Assembly (NCBI RefSeq): GCF_011397635.1 | Contig: NC_064766.1 | Span: 42,620,100 to 42,684,099 of the forward strand | Length of the DNA: 64,000 nt | Direction: 5' to 3' | Origin: Epinephelus fuscoguttatus | Taxonomy: Eukaryota > Chordata > Actinopteri > Perciformes > Serranidae | Shown: in pieces, positions 44,950-56,269 of the stretch | Numbering within the stretch: the first letter of the stretch is position 1 | How the letters are laid out: each line of letters starts with the position of its first letter | Notes under the pieces: model-generated | The model's input: the letters and a program-made list of their open reading frames with translations, nothing else | What the model was told of the DNA's origin: nothing | Database searches by the model: none | Position numbers and translations under genes: made by a program

Positions 44950-45530
44950 AAAACCCTCGGCACTGCAGAGCAAGCAGACAGATGCGCAACTCAGAGCAGC
45001 ATGTGTCACTGACACCAGACTCAGAGCGCAGTGGACCGGTGGAAAATGTCACCATCAACAGGCGGTGCCTCGCCTCTTTATTTCTCGGCACTCGCTGGAC
45101 CCTGTTGATGCCTGGCTGGACCCTGTCGTCGGCCCGGATGAGGTGTTCCAGCCCTGTGGCCCCTGCTCTCCTCGTCCTCGCTGGCGTGGGGTGAATCTGC
45201 GCAACCTGTGGCCTCTGTGTGTGGCTCCCCGGACAGCTAACGCCGTGGACCCGCCGGCTCCTGCCAGGATTGGGCTGGTAAATGCTAGATCGCTAGCGAA
45301 CAAAACGTTTATCCTGAAGGATTTCCTGACTTCCCGAGGATTGGATTTTCTCTGTGTGACTGAGACGTGGCTGACTGTTGGTGAGTCCAGTGCTTTCACA
45401 GAACTTTTACCCGATGATTGCTGCTATTTTAACTCCCCGCGGACGTCGGGTCGAGGAGGAGGAATAACGACTATTTATAAGAGTCACTATAAATGTAAGC
45501 AGCTAGGTAAGATGACGTGTGCCGTCTGAG
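44950..45530 (+). mobile_element. L2-type LINE fragment, start of endonuclease
   Basis: The ORF at 45065-45529 reads an N-terminal region (LRNLWPLCVAPRTANAV) and then IGLVNARSLANKTFILKDF, DFLCVTETWL and SGRGGGITTIYK, the N-terminal half of an APE endonuclease of the L2 group. The N (VNARS) and E (ETW) positions are present. It stops just beyond, and no RT follows, so the copy is 3'-truncated or rearranged. Confidence 0.75.
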
Positions 45531-46063
45531 TGCCGTATATAGTTTCGTCCTGGAAGCGACCTGGGGCGGACCCGGAGACAGTTTCCTAAAGGTATGGATA
45601 TACACTATATAGAAATAGCTTATCTTCACACCGATGGTCTCATTTGCTGTTGTAGGTCACGCACAGACATCAGCAGAAACCAGAGACTTTTGCACATCCA
45701 GTTAAAAGTTCCTTATAGCGGCTTTAATAAACCTGCCTTTGGTTTAATTTATTCTTTCAAGCTTTATTCCTTCTCATTTTATCTGAGTGCTGTTGTATGT
45801 TTGTGCTCCATAGATTTAATTGCAAACTACAACTATTTAGTAAGTTAAAGGTGCGTTGCTGCTAACGACAGCTTGAAGTGGCGATGAGGTCTTGAGGTTT
45901 TTTTGGAAGGTCTTAAAAAAGTCTTAAAAAGGTATTGAAATTAACCTCAGGATTCCTGCATATACCTTGTCCCTTAATAAACCCTCAATAATCCCTTAAT
46001 AATCCTTTACATTATCCTTTAATCTTCTTTAACAAGCCCTGCATTATCCCTTAATTTTCCCAA
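45531..46063. other. Intergenic, no gene recognised
   Basis: AT-rich sequence ending in CCTTAATAATCC-type motifs next to the Harbinger insertion site. There is an 84-codon hydrophobic ORF (45594-45848) with no family signal, which I do not call. Confidence 0.5.
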
Positions 46064-46249
46064 TTAGGGCCGTTTCATAGTCGATGCAAAGGCACGCAGA
46101 CGCGAACGCATTGTGACGCATTGAGATGCACTGGCTGCCATGATGCGTGCTTGCGTCTCAAAATGTGTTGTCCATTTTTTTGATATGCAACACAGCGACA
46201 CGTGTAATACCATGCGTTGCCAGCAGGGGTGATAATGCAAGTGACGTAC

Positions 46250-46640
46250 TTGAAATTAACCACTTTGTGTTATTCACAGAAGAAGCAGGTATGAAATATG
46301 GCGGGCTAGGAGGACAAACTGTGCGAACTCGTACAGGCACACCCCCATATATATGACAGTTCTAGTGCCCTGCACTCTAATAAAATAGCAGTAGAAAATG
46401 TGTGGAAAGAGATAGCAATGGCAATGGGAAAGAGCATCGAAATAGTAAAATGAGATTGGAAGAACGTGAGGGACAAATTCGGATGTGCACACGAGAAATG
46501 GAAGAAGGCCTGCAAAAGTGGTGTGGGGCAGATGGGTTTTGGGTACCCTCAGATTTTGAAGTGGCTAAACTTGATGAATGAGCACATCAAACACAGGACT
46601 ACTGAGTCAAATTTTTCTGTATGTAGACTACAGTAATCAG
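46250..46640 (+). pseudogene. Harbinger Myb/MADF-like DNA-binding protein remnant
   Basis: Reads VWKEIAMAMGKSIEIVK, an in-frame stop at about 46452, then DWKNVRDKFGCAHEKWKKA and GFGYPQILKWLNLMNEHI, the helical pattern of a MADF/SANT domain used by Harbinger accessory proteins. The acidic/Ser-Pro-rich continuation (GDKDDDEDEEESISAQG) resumes at about 47350 after the L2 tail, and a basic SRGKRKRKTD segment with an arginine-rich helix (EVAILKRLQEIRQERERE) at 52190-52360 after the larger L2. The gene is thus split in three and non-functional. Confidence 0.65.
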
Positions 46641-46699
46641 TCAGTAGTACAAGGTGTGTGTGTGTGTCTGTGTGTCTGTGTGTGTAGCCTCTATGCACT

Positions 46700-47297
<598 letters not shown>

Positions 47298-47775
47298 TAT
47301 TTATGCACGTATGACAGGTGTACATTTCACATCTGTGTAGGCACTAGGTGAGGGAAACAATGAGGGTGACAAGGATGATGATGAGGATGAGGAGGAAAGC
47401 ATCAGTGCTCAGGGAGATCAGGCAGCTTCATACCCCAACTCCGCATCATCCCTATCCCAGTCTTCTACCTCCTCCCCACTTCCATCTCCCTCCAACCCTC
47501 CCACCACCCCAACACCAGTGGCTCCGACCTCTTGGCAAGACAAGGCAGTTTTATTTATATAGCACCATTCATACACAAGGCAATTCAATGTGCTTTACAA
47601 GAGACATACATTAAAAACAATAGATCATTAAAAACAAGAGCTAAAAGCAAGACAATAAATAGTTAAAAACAGTGCAGAAAATGCATTTAAAAAGCAAACA
47701 TAAAGCAAAAGCAACAGCAGACAAATATAAAAACAATAGCTACAGATTATCCTAACAATAAGTTACATATCTAGT

Positions 47776-50690
47776 TCACTGGTAAGCTGCAGTAAATAGT
47801 AATGTTTTAAGCCCTGATTCAAATGAGCTGACAGTTTCAGCCGACCTCAGATATCCTGGAAGTTTGTTCCACAGGCGGGGAGCATAGAAACTAAAGGCTG
47901 CTTCACCTTGTTTGGTTTTGATCCTGGGAACACTGAGTAAACCTGTTCCAGATGATCTGAGGGGTCTGGATGCTTCATAACGTACAAGTATATCAGAGAT
48001 GTATTTAGGCCCGAGACCATTCAGTGCTTTATAGACAAGTAACAAGATTTTAAAGTCTATCCTTTGACACACAGGAAGCCAGTGCAGTGACTTAAGCACT
48101 GGTGTGATGTGCTCCACTCTCTTGGTGTTGGTGAGGACTCTGGCAGCAGCGTTCTGGACGAGCTGCAGTTGTCTGATTGATTTTTTACTCAGGCCTGTGA
48201 AGACACCGTTACAATAGTCCAGCCTGCTGAAAATGAAAGCATGAACAAGTTTTTCTGTATCTTGTTTAGACAGAAATTCTTTTATTCTTGCTATGTTTTA
48301 AGGTGGTAGTAGGCTGATTTAGTTATTGTCTTAATGTGACTATTGAAATTTAGGTCTGAGTCCAGAACTACACCAAGATTTCTGGCTTGATTTGTAGGTT
48401 TTAGTGTCATGGCGTCAAGGTGAGCACTGACTATTGATCTTTGTTCTTTGGGGCCAAAAACAACTATCTCAGTTTTGTCTGTGTTTAGTTGTAGAAAATT
48501 CTGGCACATCCACGTATTGATTTCGTCAATGCACTTATTTAGTAGATATAGGGGACTGTAGTCATCTGGTGACACTGTTATGTAAAGTTGTGTGTCATCT
48601 GCATAAGTATGGTAGGAGATGTTATGATATTCCATAATCTGAGCAAGAGGGAGCATATAGATGTTGAACAGAAGAGGCCCAAGAATGGACCCTTGAGGAA
48701 CTCCACATGTAATCTTTGTTCGCACAGATTCATAATTGCCAAGTGATACAAAGAGATCCCTGTCTTGTAAATAAGATTTAAACCAATTTAGCACAGTGCC
48801 AGAAAGTCCCACAAACTTTTCTAGTCTGTTGAGCAGTATCTTATGGTCAACTGTGTCGAATGCAGCACTGAGGTCCAGTAATACCAGAACCGAAATCTTT
48901 GATGCATGACTGCTCAGATGAATGTCATTTAAAACTTTTACAAGTGCAGTCTCAGTGCTGTGATGTGCTCGAAATCCAGACTGAAAGGCATCAAAGGAAT
49001 TGTTTTGCTCCAAGAAGGTGTTAAGTTGCTGAAAAACAACCTTTTCAATGATCTTTCCTAAAAATGGTAGGTTTGATATGGGCCTGTAGTTATTTATTAC
49101 TGAGGCATCCAGATTAGGCTTTTTTATGAGAGGTTTGATGACTGCAGTCTTCAGGGCCATTGGAAAAAGGCCTGACTGAAGAGAACAGTTGACTATCTGT
49201 AGTATATCTGATGCTATGCAGTTAAAAACATCTTTAAAAAAGCTTGTAGGCAGAGTGTCAAGGCAGCAGGTGGTGGACCAAAGGTTTCTAACTATGTCTG
49301 TCAAAGTAGCATAATTTAATGGGTGAAAAAGTGCCAAATTAACTGGAGTAGTCTTATGAGGCACAGGTGAAATAGTCACTGTGTTGGAGTTACAGACTGT
49401 CTGTCTTATCTTTAAAATCTTGTCTGTGAAAAAAGAAGCAAAGTCATTGCATGCCATGGTGGATAGCAGTTCAGGAGGGACTGACGCTGATGGGTTTGTC
49501 AGTCTGTCAACAACAGTAAATAAAGTCTGTGCATTGTTGTTATTTTTGTTGATAATCTCAGAGAAAAAGGACTGCCGCGCCCTTTTTAGCTCCAAGCTAT
49601 AGATGTGCAGACTTTCCTTATAGATGTCATAATGAGCCTGGAGTTTGGTTTTTCGCCACCTGCGTTCTGCTTTTCTGCATTCTCTTTTTTGAGCCTTTAC
49701 CCATGTGGCATTCCTCCATGGTGGTTTTTTCTTACCAGAGACAACTTTGCCCTTCATGGGGGCAATATTGTCCATAATATTCATAGCTTTAGAGCTGAAA
49801 CTATGAACCAGATCATTGACAGAGACTGAGGGCAGAGCTGGTGTGGGTATAAAATCCTGGGTGAATAGTGTACAGGTGTTTTCATTGACATAGCGTTTTC
49901 TGATTACCCCTGTTGTACTTTTACTGGTGTCAGCGGAGATGGCCATTTTAAAGAAAACACAGTAATGATCAGAAAAGGCAACATCAGTCACCACAACCTC
50001 AGAAATGTTGAGCCCTTTGGAGATAATTAGATCTAAAATATGTCCCTTATTGTGTGTTGGCTCTGTTACATGCTGGGAAAGTTCAAAGTTGTCCAGGATG
50101 TAGAAAAGTTCTTTCAAGACTGCCGTCTTTGGGATTATCAATATGAATATTAAAATCACCCACTATAACAACACAGTCAAAATCAATACAGACAACAGAC
50201 AATAGTTTAGAAAAGTCATCAACAAAGTGTGCACTATATTTTGGAGGCCTGTAAATGGTTACTAATACTGCTTGACAGGAGGATCTCAACTGCAGTGCAA
50301 CATATTCAAAAGCCTCAAACTTCCCATATGACAACTGTTTGCACTGGTAAACATCCTTAAATAAAGTGGCTACTCCACCTCCTTTCCTGAGTTCTCTAAC
50401 TGAGCTGATCAAATGGAAGTTCGGGGGGCTGATTCAATAAATACTGCTGCACTGTTGTTTTCATTTAACCAAGTTTCAGTTAAAAACTAAAAACCAAGGT
50501 TTCTCTTGATAATAAAATCATTAATTAATAGTGACTTGCCAGCCAGAGATCTGATATTTAATAAAGCTGAGTTTAGTGTACTAACATTGTCTGACACAGT
50601 CTGTGGCTGACGCATAACTGGAGTCAGATTAGATAGAGTAGCTGTGCGCTTCGAGTACACATTGTTTTTCCTGATGCTAGTCAAAACAGG
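47776..50690 (-). pseudogene. L2 ORF2: endonuclease-reverse transcriptase
   Basis: The endonuclease begins LLNIRSLAGKSLLINDF (50550 region), has a stop after NLGF at about 50490, and resumes with RKGGGVATLFKD and VIVGDFNIHID, then after a frameshift near 50100 LDLIISKGLNI and FSDHYCVFF. The RT is in one 622-codon frame (48291-50159): YRPISNLPFLGKIIEKVVFQ, FQSGFRAHHSTETALVK, DLSAAFDTVDHKILL, GVPQGSILGPLLFNIYMLPL and YADDTQLYI, so the catalytic aspartates are intact. The frame breaks after YYHLKT; the C-terminal SLHWLPVCQRIDFKILL block is at 47776-48117. Confidence 0.9.
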
Positions 50691-50892
50691 AATGACAGAC
50701 CTTGGAGATGACTCTGGCTGATGCTTTTCAATTTCAAGATGTGTTTGACCATGCCACCGGCTATTTAAGATCGCCGGTATGTTTAAGGAAGCAGCATGGG
50801 GTCTGACTCATCTCTGACAGGCACCTGAGTGATGACGTCTAGGGCTACTATTTAAGAGTTCATCAATTTGACTGAGCTTTAGTGTGGCAGCT

Positions 50893-51720
50893 TTAACTAA
50901 CTCCTTGATTGGTGAGCGTGGTGGAGGGGGGTTGACGCTGGCTCCGTGGTGATTGTGGTGAAGGGCAGGATGGGGGTTGTTGGATCCCTGACTGGGACAG
51001 GGACATCCTCTGAATGCCTTGGGTGATGTGGAGCAAAGGGTCAGGTGAAGGGGGAGAGCTGCAGGCTGTCTGTCTCTGTGCCACGTACTTGTCCTTGGCT
51101 CTTATCTGTCCATTCTTGTTTTGGTATGGCCTTCCAAGAGCATGACGTAGGTTGGCTCCGAGTAGTCTGCATCCAGTGATGTTCGGATGAAGCCCATCAC
51201 GCTGAAAACGATCCTTACAGTTCCAAAAGATGTTAAAATTGTCAATGAACTTTATCCCATGAGTGAAGCATGCCGATGTCAGCCATGTATTCAGGGCAAG
51301 GAGTCTGGTAAAAGACTCGATTCCTTTCCCCAGGGTTGGAATGGGGCCAGAAATGAACACATTTTGTGACTGACAGTCACTCAGTTTCTCCGGGAGCAGG
51401 GAAAAGTCTTTTTTCAGGATCTCAGAGCCAGTTTTTCCTCGTAGAATGTCAAAAGACCCAGCATGGATGATGATCCTCATGTTACTGGGGTGTGCAGAGA
51501 GGATCACTGGCAACAGCTCGGTTAGCTCCCTGACAGACGTGTCAGACACCGTTAGATTTTCAGTCTTTGCCATTCTTACATGCTTGGTTATTGAGTCTCC
51601 GATCAGGATGGTGTCTGGCTGATCAGATGTGGGCCTGGCCCTGGCCCTGGGTCTAGCAGTGGTTTTGGGTCTATGGTTTGCATTTTGGATAGCCTTAATA
51701 CCACGAGTGTGATTGCCTGC
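50893..51720 (-). pseudogene. L2 ORF1 esterase (SGNH hydrolase) domain
   Basis: Reading from about 51720: PDTILIGDSITKHVRMAK gives block I with the catalytic Ser of GDS; RIIIHAGSFDILRGKTG is block III, where the family usually has Asn in GTND but here reads GSFD; DRFQRDGLHPNITG is block V with the catalytic Asp and His. A basic, Pro/Ser-rich tail follows. Esterase-bearing ORF1 proteins are known in L2 and CR1 elements. The upstream coiled-coil part (ECERLTETIRQLQKKNEML) is in another frame at 51754-52131, so a frameshift near 51740 separates the halves. Confidence 0.8.
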
Positions 51721-52327
51721 CTGGGTTCAGTGTAGTTGGTATTGTCACACATTTCATTTGGAGCCAGTGCATCGTACCTGTTGTTTGCGCCTAGTGACAT
51801 CAGCCCAAATCCTGGCTGGAGGTGATGCTTTTGGTCGAGCACCAGTCCTGTGCCAGTAGGAAGGGTCGTTAGGAAAGGCCAGTTTGGGAGCCTCTGCAGC
51901 TGATCCAGTGGTGTTAGGACATATCCATGGGATTGTGTCAGCCAAGTCAGCGATGGTGTGCTCCACATTTGTTGTATTTCCATATATAAAAGTCTGTCCA
52001 TCAGCACCTTGTATGTTAGCTGCCACAGAGTCAGTGAATTGCTCACTCTCACGAATTTGTTGTAGCATTTCATTCTTCTTTTGAAGCTGCCTTATGGTCT
52101 CGGTTAGTCGCTCACACTCTGTGCAGCTCACAGATTTTGCCTCTACCGTTACCTCACCGTCTCACTCGATCACCCCGGCACCAGTGGCTGCTCAACCTCC
52201 TACCACCCCGATGTCAGCCTCCCGTGGTAAAAGGAAGCGCAAGACTGACGTGCCAACTAGTGATCCATGTGAGGTTGCCATCCTCAAGAGGCTGCAGGAG
52301 ATTCGGCAGGAGAGAGAGAGAGAGAGG

Positions 52328-52358
<31 letters not shown>

Positions 52359-52949
52359 GTGACATACGTACATGTCACTTTTTGTAATTACCTTTGCACT
52401 TTTTTACAAGGTCTCCCACAGGAACAGAGCACTATACTGATGTGCAACATCAAACAACTGATGCGGCACCATGAACCCTTGTGAATTATGGCTAGGCCGA
52501 TATGCAGTCAGGCCTACATGTTATATGCAGGCGTTGTCATTTGTTACTGGTAATGTGTATACGTTCTATGTAAAAGAAGTTTTAAGAAGTTTCGTTCACA
52601 GCCTATAGGGCACAAATGAAAATGAATTATCTGGCTCTTCTTACCACCATTTCAATATTGTATGTTCGTAGCCTACTTATTATTTTTAATTGGATGTGGA
52701 GATGTGATGTCAAGTCATGTGCTTATTATGGGCTAATTTCATTACTAAATAAACAAACCTCTTTTCATAACGTTGCCTATAATTTCTGTGGATATTAGGC
52801 TACAGGCCTACACCTGATTATCATTATCAAGGCAAAGTCCCATTTTGAACTTAAAGAGTGACAGAGAATAACTTTCACATAAACAGCTAAGAAGGCTAAA
52901 ATTATTTGTAATGTTTTAAGCAATAGAAACACATATAGCTCATATCAGC

Positions 52950-53680
52950 TGTGTATTTCAAACCCAGTAACACACTCAGACAAAGACTGGTACACCCAAA
53001 AGACCGTACACCACACACTCAGAAGAGCAACCTAGTGTACACTGTCCAATGCAGTGAGGAATGCCCAGACTTGTACATTGGTGAAACAAAACAACCACTA
53101 AACAAACGCATGGCCCAACATAGAAGGGCTAACTCGTCAGGGCAAGACTCAGCTGTCTATCTACACCTCAAGGAGAAAGTACACTCCTTCAAAGACAGCA
53201 ATGTGCACATTTTGGACAGGGAAGACCGATGGTTTGAAAGAGGTGTAAAAGAAGCCATCTATGTGAAATTGGAAAAGCCATCTCTCAGTAGAGGAGGAGG
53301 TCTGCGACACCAGCTATCCTCCACCTATAATGCTGTCCTTTCATCCTTGCCCAGGAGGCTTAACAACTTAACCTCTAAAAACAACGGTCGTTCACAAATG
53401 GCCTCATGTGACTCTTAACGACTCCAGTGACAACTGGTGCAGCAGGAGTTTCAACGACCGTCGTTGACACACCATTGGAGCACTAATGAACCAGTGATAT
53501 CATTGGCCTTGTGAAGACCTCCTCAGAGGTTAAATACCTGGGTGTTTCCACACCAGTTTGTCAGACTAGTTCCAGTCTAGTCAGACAAGCATGAACTGAT
53601 GAAGCCTCTTGGATAAGAGCTGAAACATCTTCTAAGACAAAACCAAGTCCAGTTGCGTTCGATTCAATTGCCTTGAGATG
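52950..53680 (+). mobile_element. Penelope-like element, GIY-YIG endonuclease and 3' end
   Basis: The ORF at 52951-53418 is the C-terminal endonuclease of a Penelope-like retroelement. It reads LVYTVQCSEECPDLYIGETK, where TV and YIG are the GIY-YIG strand residues, followed by the conserved Arg helix KRMAQHRRA, the His-containing HLKEKVHSFKDS and the family end block RWFERGVKEAIYVK and SRGGGLRHQLS. The reverse transcriptase is absent, so the copy is 5'-truncated. The 3' flank to about 53680 includes CTGATGAAGCCTCTTGGATA and a hammerhead-like motif. Inserted within Harbinger. Confidence 0.88.
53596..53629 (+). ncRNA. Candidate minimal hammerhead ribozyme motif
   Basis: CTGATGA (53596-53602) is followed by a stem II candidate (GCCTCTT / AAGAGCT with one internal mismatch and a short loop), then GAAAC (53622-53626) and ATC, the order CUGAUGA - stem II - GAAA - NUH of the hammerhead core. 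Penelope-like elements are known to carry such minimal hammerheads. The mismatch in stem II may have weakened or inactivated this copy. Confidence 0.45.
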
Positions 53681-54333
53681 CCTTCATTATCCTCACCGCC
53701 TTTTCAGGACTGCATTCAATGGGACAGCTGAATATTCTGAAGCTCGCAGCCAATATACCGAAGGCGTTTTCCATGTCTCGCCCTGGCCTGTCGGTAATTG
53801 TAAATGCGCTTCCTATCCAGCAGGTTCGTGCCTTAAATGAGAAGAAAAATAAGTGTCATGGGTGTCATGCAGTAACTAGACAGAACAGATGACTTGGCTG
53901 ACACCAACTTTGCAGCTCCATATAGCATAGGGTAATAGCAGGGCCCAGATACTGTAGACATAAATATCATTTTCAGCCTAATTTATTGTCAGCTGGTCTA
54001 ATTTTCTGTTGCCATGCATCTCTTAATGCATTTCTTTTCAAGTCTTTTCTTTTCTTACTCAGTAGCCTATAGGCCACCTCGTGCACTGATGCCTCTTGAT
54101 GTTCCGTGGCTACTCTTTACACACAGGTTTTTAGATTTCATAGACTAAATAAGCTCTGGTTTCATCTGGGTAGCCAGTGTGCATTACCAATTGCTGTAGC
54201 GTAATCAAGAAGTAGGCCGGCAATGGAATAGTGTGGGCCAACTGTGCCATTGCGCACACAGGCGTGCAGCTGGGTAAGTTACATGCAATTATTTGTATTG
54301 ATTTATTTATCTATCTATCTCACCTGGGTAGGG
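53681..54333. other. Harbinger internal non-coding sequence
   Basis: Lies between the Penelope fragment and the transposase remnant. AT-rich; a fragment near 53700-53830 in the orientation of the MADF gene reads as broken short ORFs. Nothing else recognised. Confidence 0.45.
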
Positions 54334-54990
54334 TCACATCAGGTTCTCCTGTAATGGAAAGGCCTCATCCCCCAGGAAAACTAATGGGCTGGGTGTTGTG
54401 GTGCCTGGGAGGAGGGCAGGAGCGGGTAGATGGCGTTTACCCTCTGCCAGATTGGACCCAAGCGGGCTGCGGCTAAACACACCTCCATCGCTCTCACGCC
54501 CGTATGCACCAACATCCACGTAAATGAAGCGGTAGTTGGCATCAGTGGCAGCCTTTGTAATTGAAGAAGTCGCTGCCAGATCGAGGTGGTGCTCTGATGC
54601 GAATGTGTTTCCCATCAATCACTCCGACACACAGGGGGCACTGCCACTGCCTCCAGAAGTCCTCTGCGATGTCCAGCCACTGGCCTCTTGTAGGAAAAGC
54701 CACAAACTCCTTAAGGGCATCCCAGATGGAACAGCATGTCTCCTCACCAATGCTACAGACGGTGCTGGTGCCCATCTTACAGCTGGCTGATACCAGTGCT
54801 CAGGTACCACAAAGTCACCGCCAGCCTTTGAGAAGCTCCAATAAGATTCTGATGGTTTCCCAGAGTCTCCGGGAGAAAGCGGGCCACTCCGGCCAGGAGA
54901 TCGTCAAATTTTGGCACAGACATGCAAAAGTACTTGAAATGCCTCTCCTCATCTCTGATTCGCATCAGGCATGTGTTTTGACTATGAATG
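54334..54990 (-). pseudogene. PIF/Harbinger transposase (HARBI1-like nuclease), broken
   Basis: Minus-strand segments: FKYFCMSVPKFDDLLAGVAR and LAVTLWYLSTG (54777-54965), TVCSIGEETCCSIWDALKEF and CVGVIDGKHIRIRAPP with the first catalytic Asp (54542-54775), then after a deletion/frameshift at about 54560 DANYRFIYVDVGAYGRESDG with the second Asp and FLGDEAFPL with the final Glu (54334-54580). The motif order is that of the DDE nuclease of Harbinger. Frame changes and absence of a continuous N-terminus make it non-functional. It is convergent with the MADF-like gene. Confidence 0.85.
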
Positions 54991-55103
54991 GAAGTGCGTT
55001 GCTCGCATCGCGTGCGTCAACTATAAAACGGCCCTTATTGTTTAGTCTTAACAATAATTAACCACTAATATTCCCCTTATTTATCCTTTTGATTATCACT
55101 GAA

Positions 55104-55781
55104 TGACAGACAGACACAGACACACAGACAGACACAGACAGACACACAGACACACAGACAGACACACAGACAGACACAGACAGACAGACACACAGACAGA
55201 CACACAGACACACAGACACACAGACAGACACACAGACAGACACACAGACAGACACACAGACAGACACAGACAGACAGACACACAGACAGACACAGACAGA
55301 CACACAGACACACAGACAGACACACAGACAGACACAGACAGACAGACACACAGACACAGACACACAGACAGACACACAGACAGACACACAGACAGACACA
55401 GACACACAGACAGACACACAGACAGACACACAGACACACAGACAGACACACAGACACACAGACAGACACACAGACACAGACACACAGACAGACACACAGA
55501 CAGACAGACACACAGACAGACACACAGACAGACACACAGACAGACACACAGACAGACAGACACACAGACACACAGACACACAGACACACAGACAGACAGA
55601 CAGACAGACACACAGACACACAGACAGACACACAGACACACAGACACACAGACACACAGACAGACACACAGACACACAGACACACAGACAGACACACAGA
55701 CACACAGACAGACACACAGACACAGACACACAGACAGACACACAGACAGACAGACACACAGACAGACACACAGACAGACAC

Positions 55782-55812
<31 letters not shown>

Positions 55813-55892
55813 CACAGACACACAGACAGACAGACAGACACACAGACACACAGACACACAGACACACAGACAGACAGACACACACAGACAGA
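55104..55892. repeat. CAGA/CACAGA microsatellite array, ~0.8 kb
   Basis: An irregular mixture of CAGACA and CAGACACA units. The total period is not fixed, but long stop-free frames occur on both strands (271-275 codons minus, 321 plus) because neither unit creates a stop. These are artefacts. Confidence 0.96.
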
Positions 55893-56269
55893 CACAGGAG
55901 GCTGACGTCATTTTGTTTTTGTCGTTCAGGAAGTCATTTTCTCCCTGTAAAGTTTTACTGATAAAAATGTTCTTGTTGACATTCAGTACTTTAGTTTTAT
56001 GTTGTCACACAGTTTATATCCTGCAGTCGTCTGTATTGTCCCTGTGGTCACTGCTGATGACATCATGAGGACGTGTTGACCTGTTTTCACCGCAGTGACA
56101 CACTCAGAGTGTCGATCTGTGACATTCAGGTCATATCTGCTCCGACTTAATGGATCAGTCTGAGCGACGCTCGATGACCTGCCGCCATCCATCGATCACA
56201 TGGTTATAAAGAGCTGCAGCACCACACACCGCTCCTCAGAGACACGACCGCCACTGCTGAAACCAGCCG
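55893..56269. other. Intergenic, no gene recognised
   Basis: Short unique interval between two tandem arrays. ORFs up to about 70 codons without family signal. Confidence 0.5.

Larger units (their letters stand above)
47535..52135 (-). mobile_element. Nearly complete L2 LINE, ORF1 and ORF2
   Basis: A 4.6-kb element. Its 3' end at 47535 is GCTATATAAATAAAACTGCC followed by a TTGTCTTGCC tail; the 5' end is near 52135. ORF1 starts at about 52131 and contains a coiled-coil segment and an esterase; ORF2 has an endonuclease and a reverse transcriptase. Only a handful of frame disruptions separate it from an intact element (about 51740, 50490, 50100, 48250), so it is the youngest coding LINE in the window. 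It lies in the Harbinger accessory gene, opposite in strand. Confidence 0.9.

Noticed and set aside
45594-45848. 84-codon ORF with hydrophobic C-terminus
   Set aside because: Lies in AT-rich repeat debris between an L2 fragment and Harbinger. The hydrophobicity reflects T-rich DNA, with no partner exon or conserved motif.
55058-56068. 271-321-codon Cys/Val/Ser- and Thr/Asp/Arg-rich ORFs
   Set aside because: Produced by the CAGA/CACAGA microsatellite, which has no stops in several frames. No non-repetitive domain is attached.
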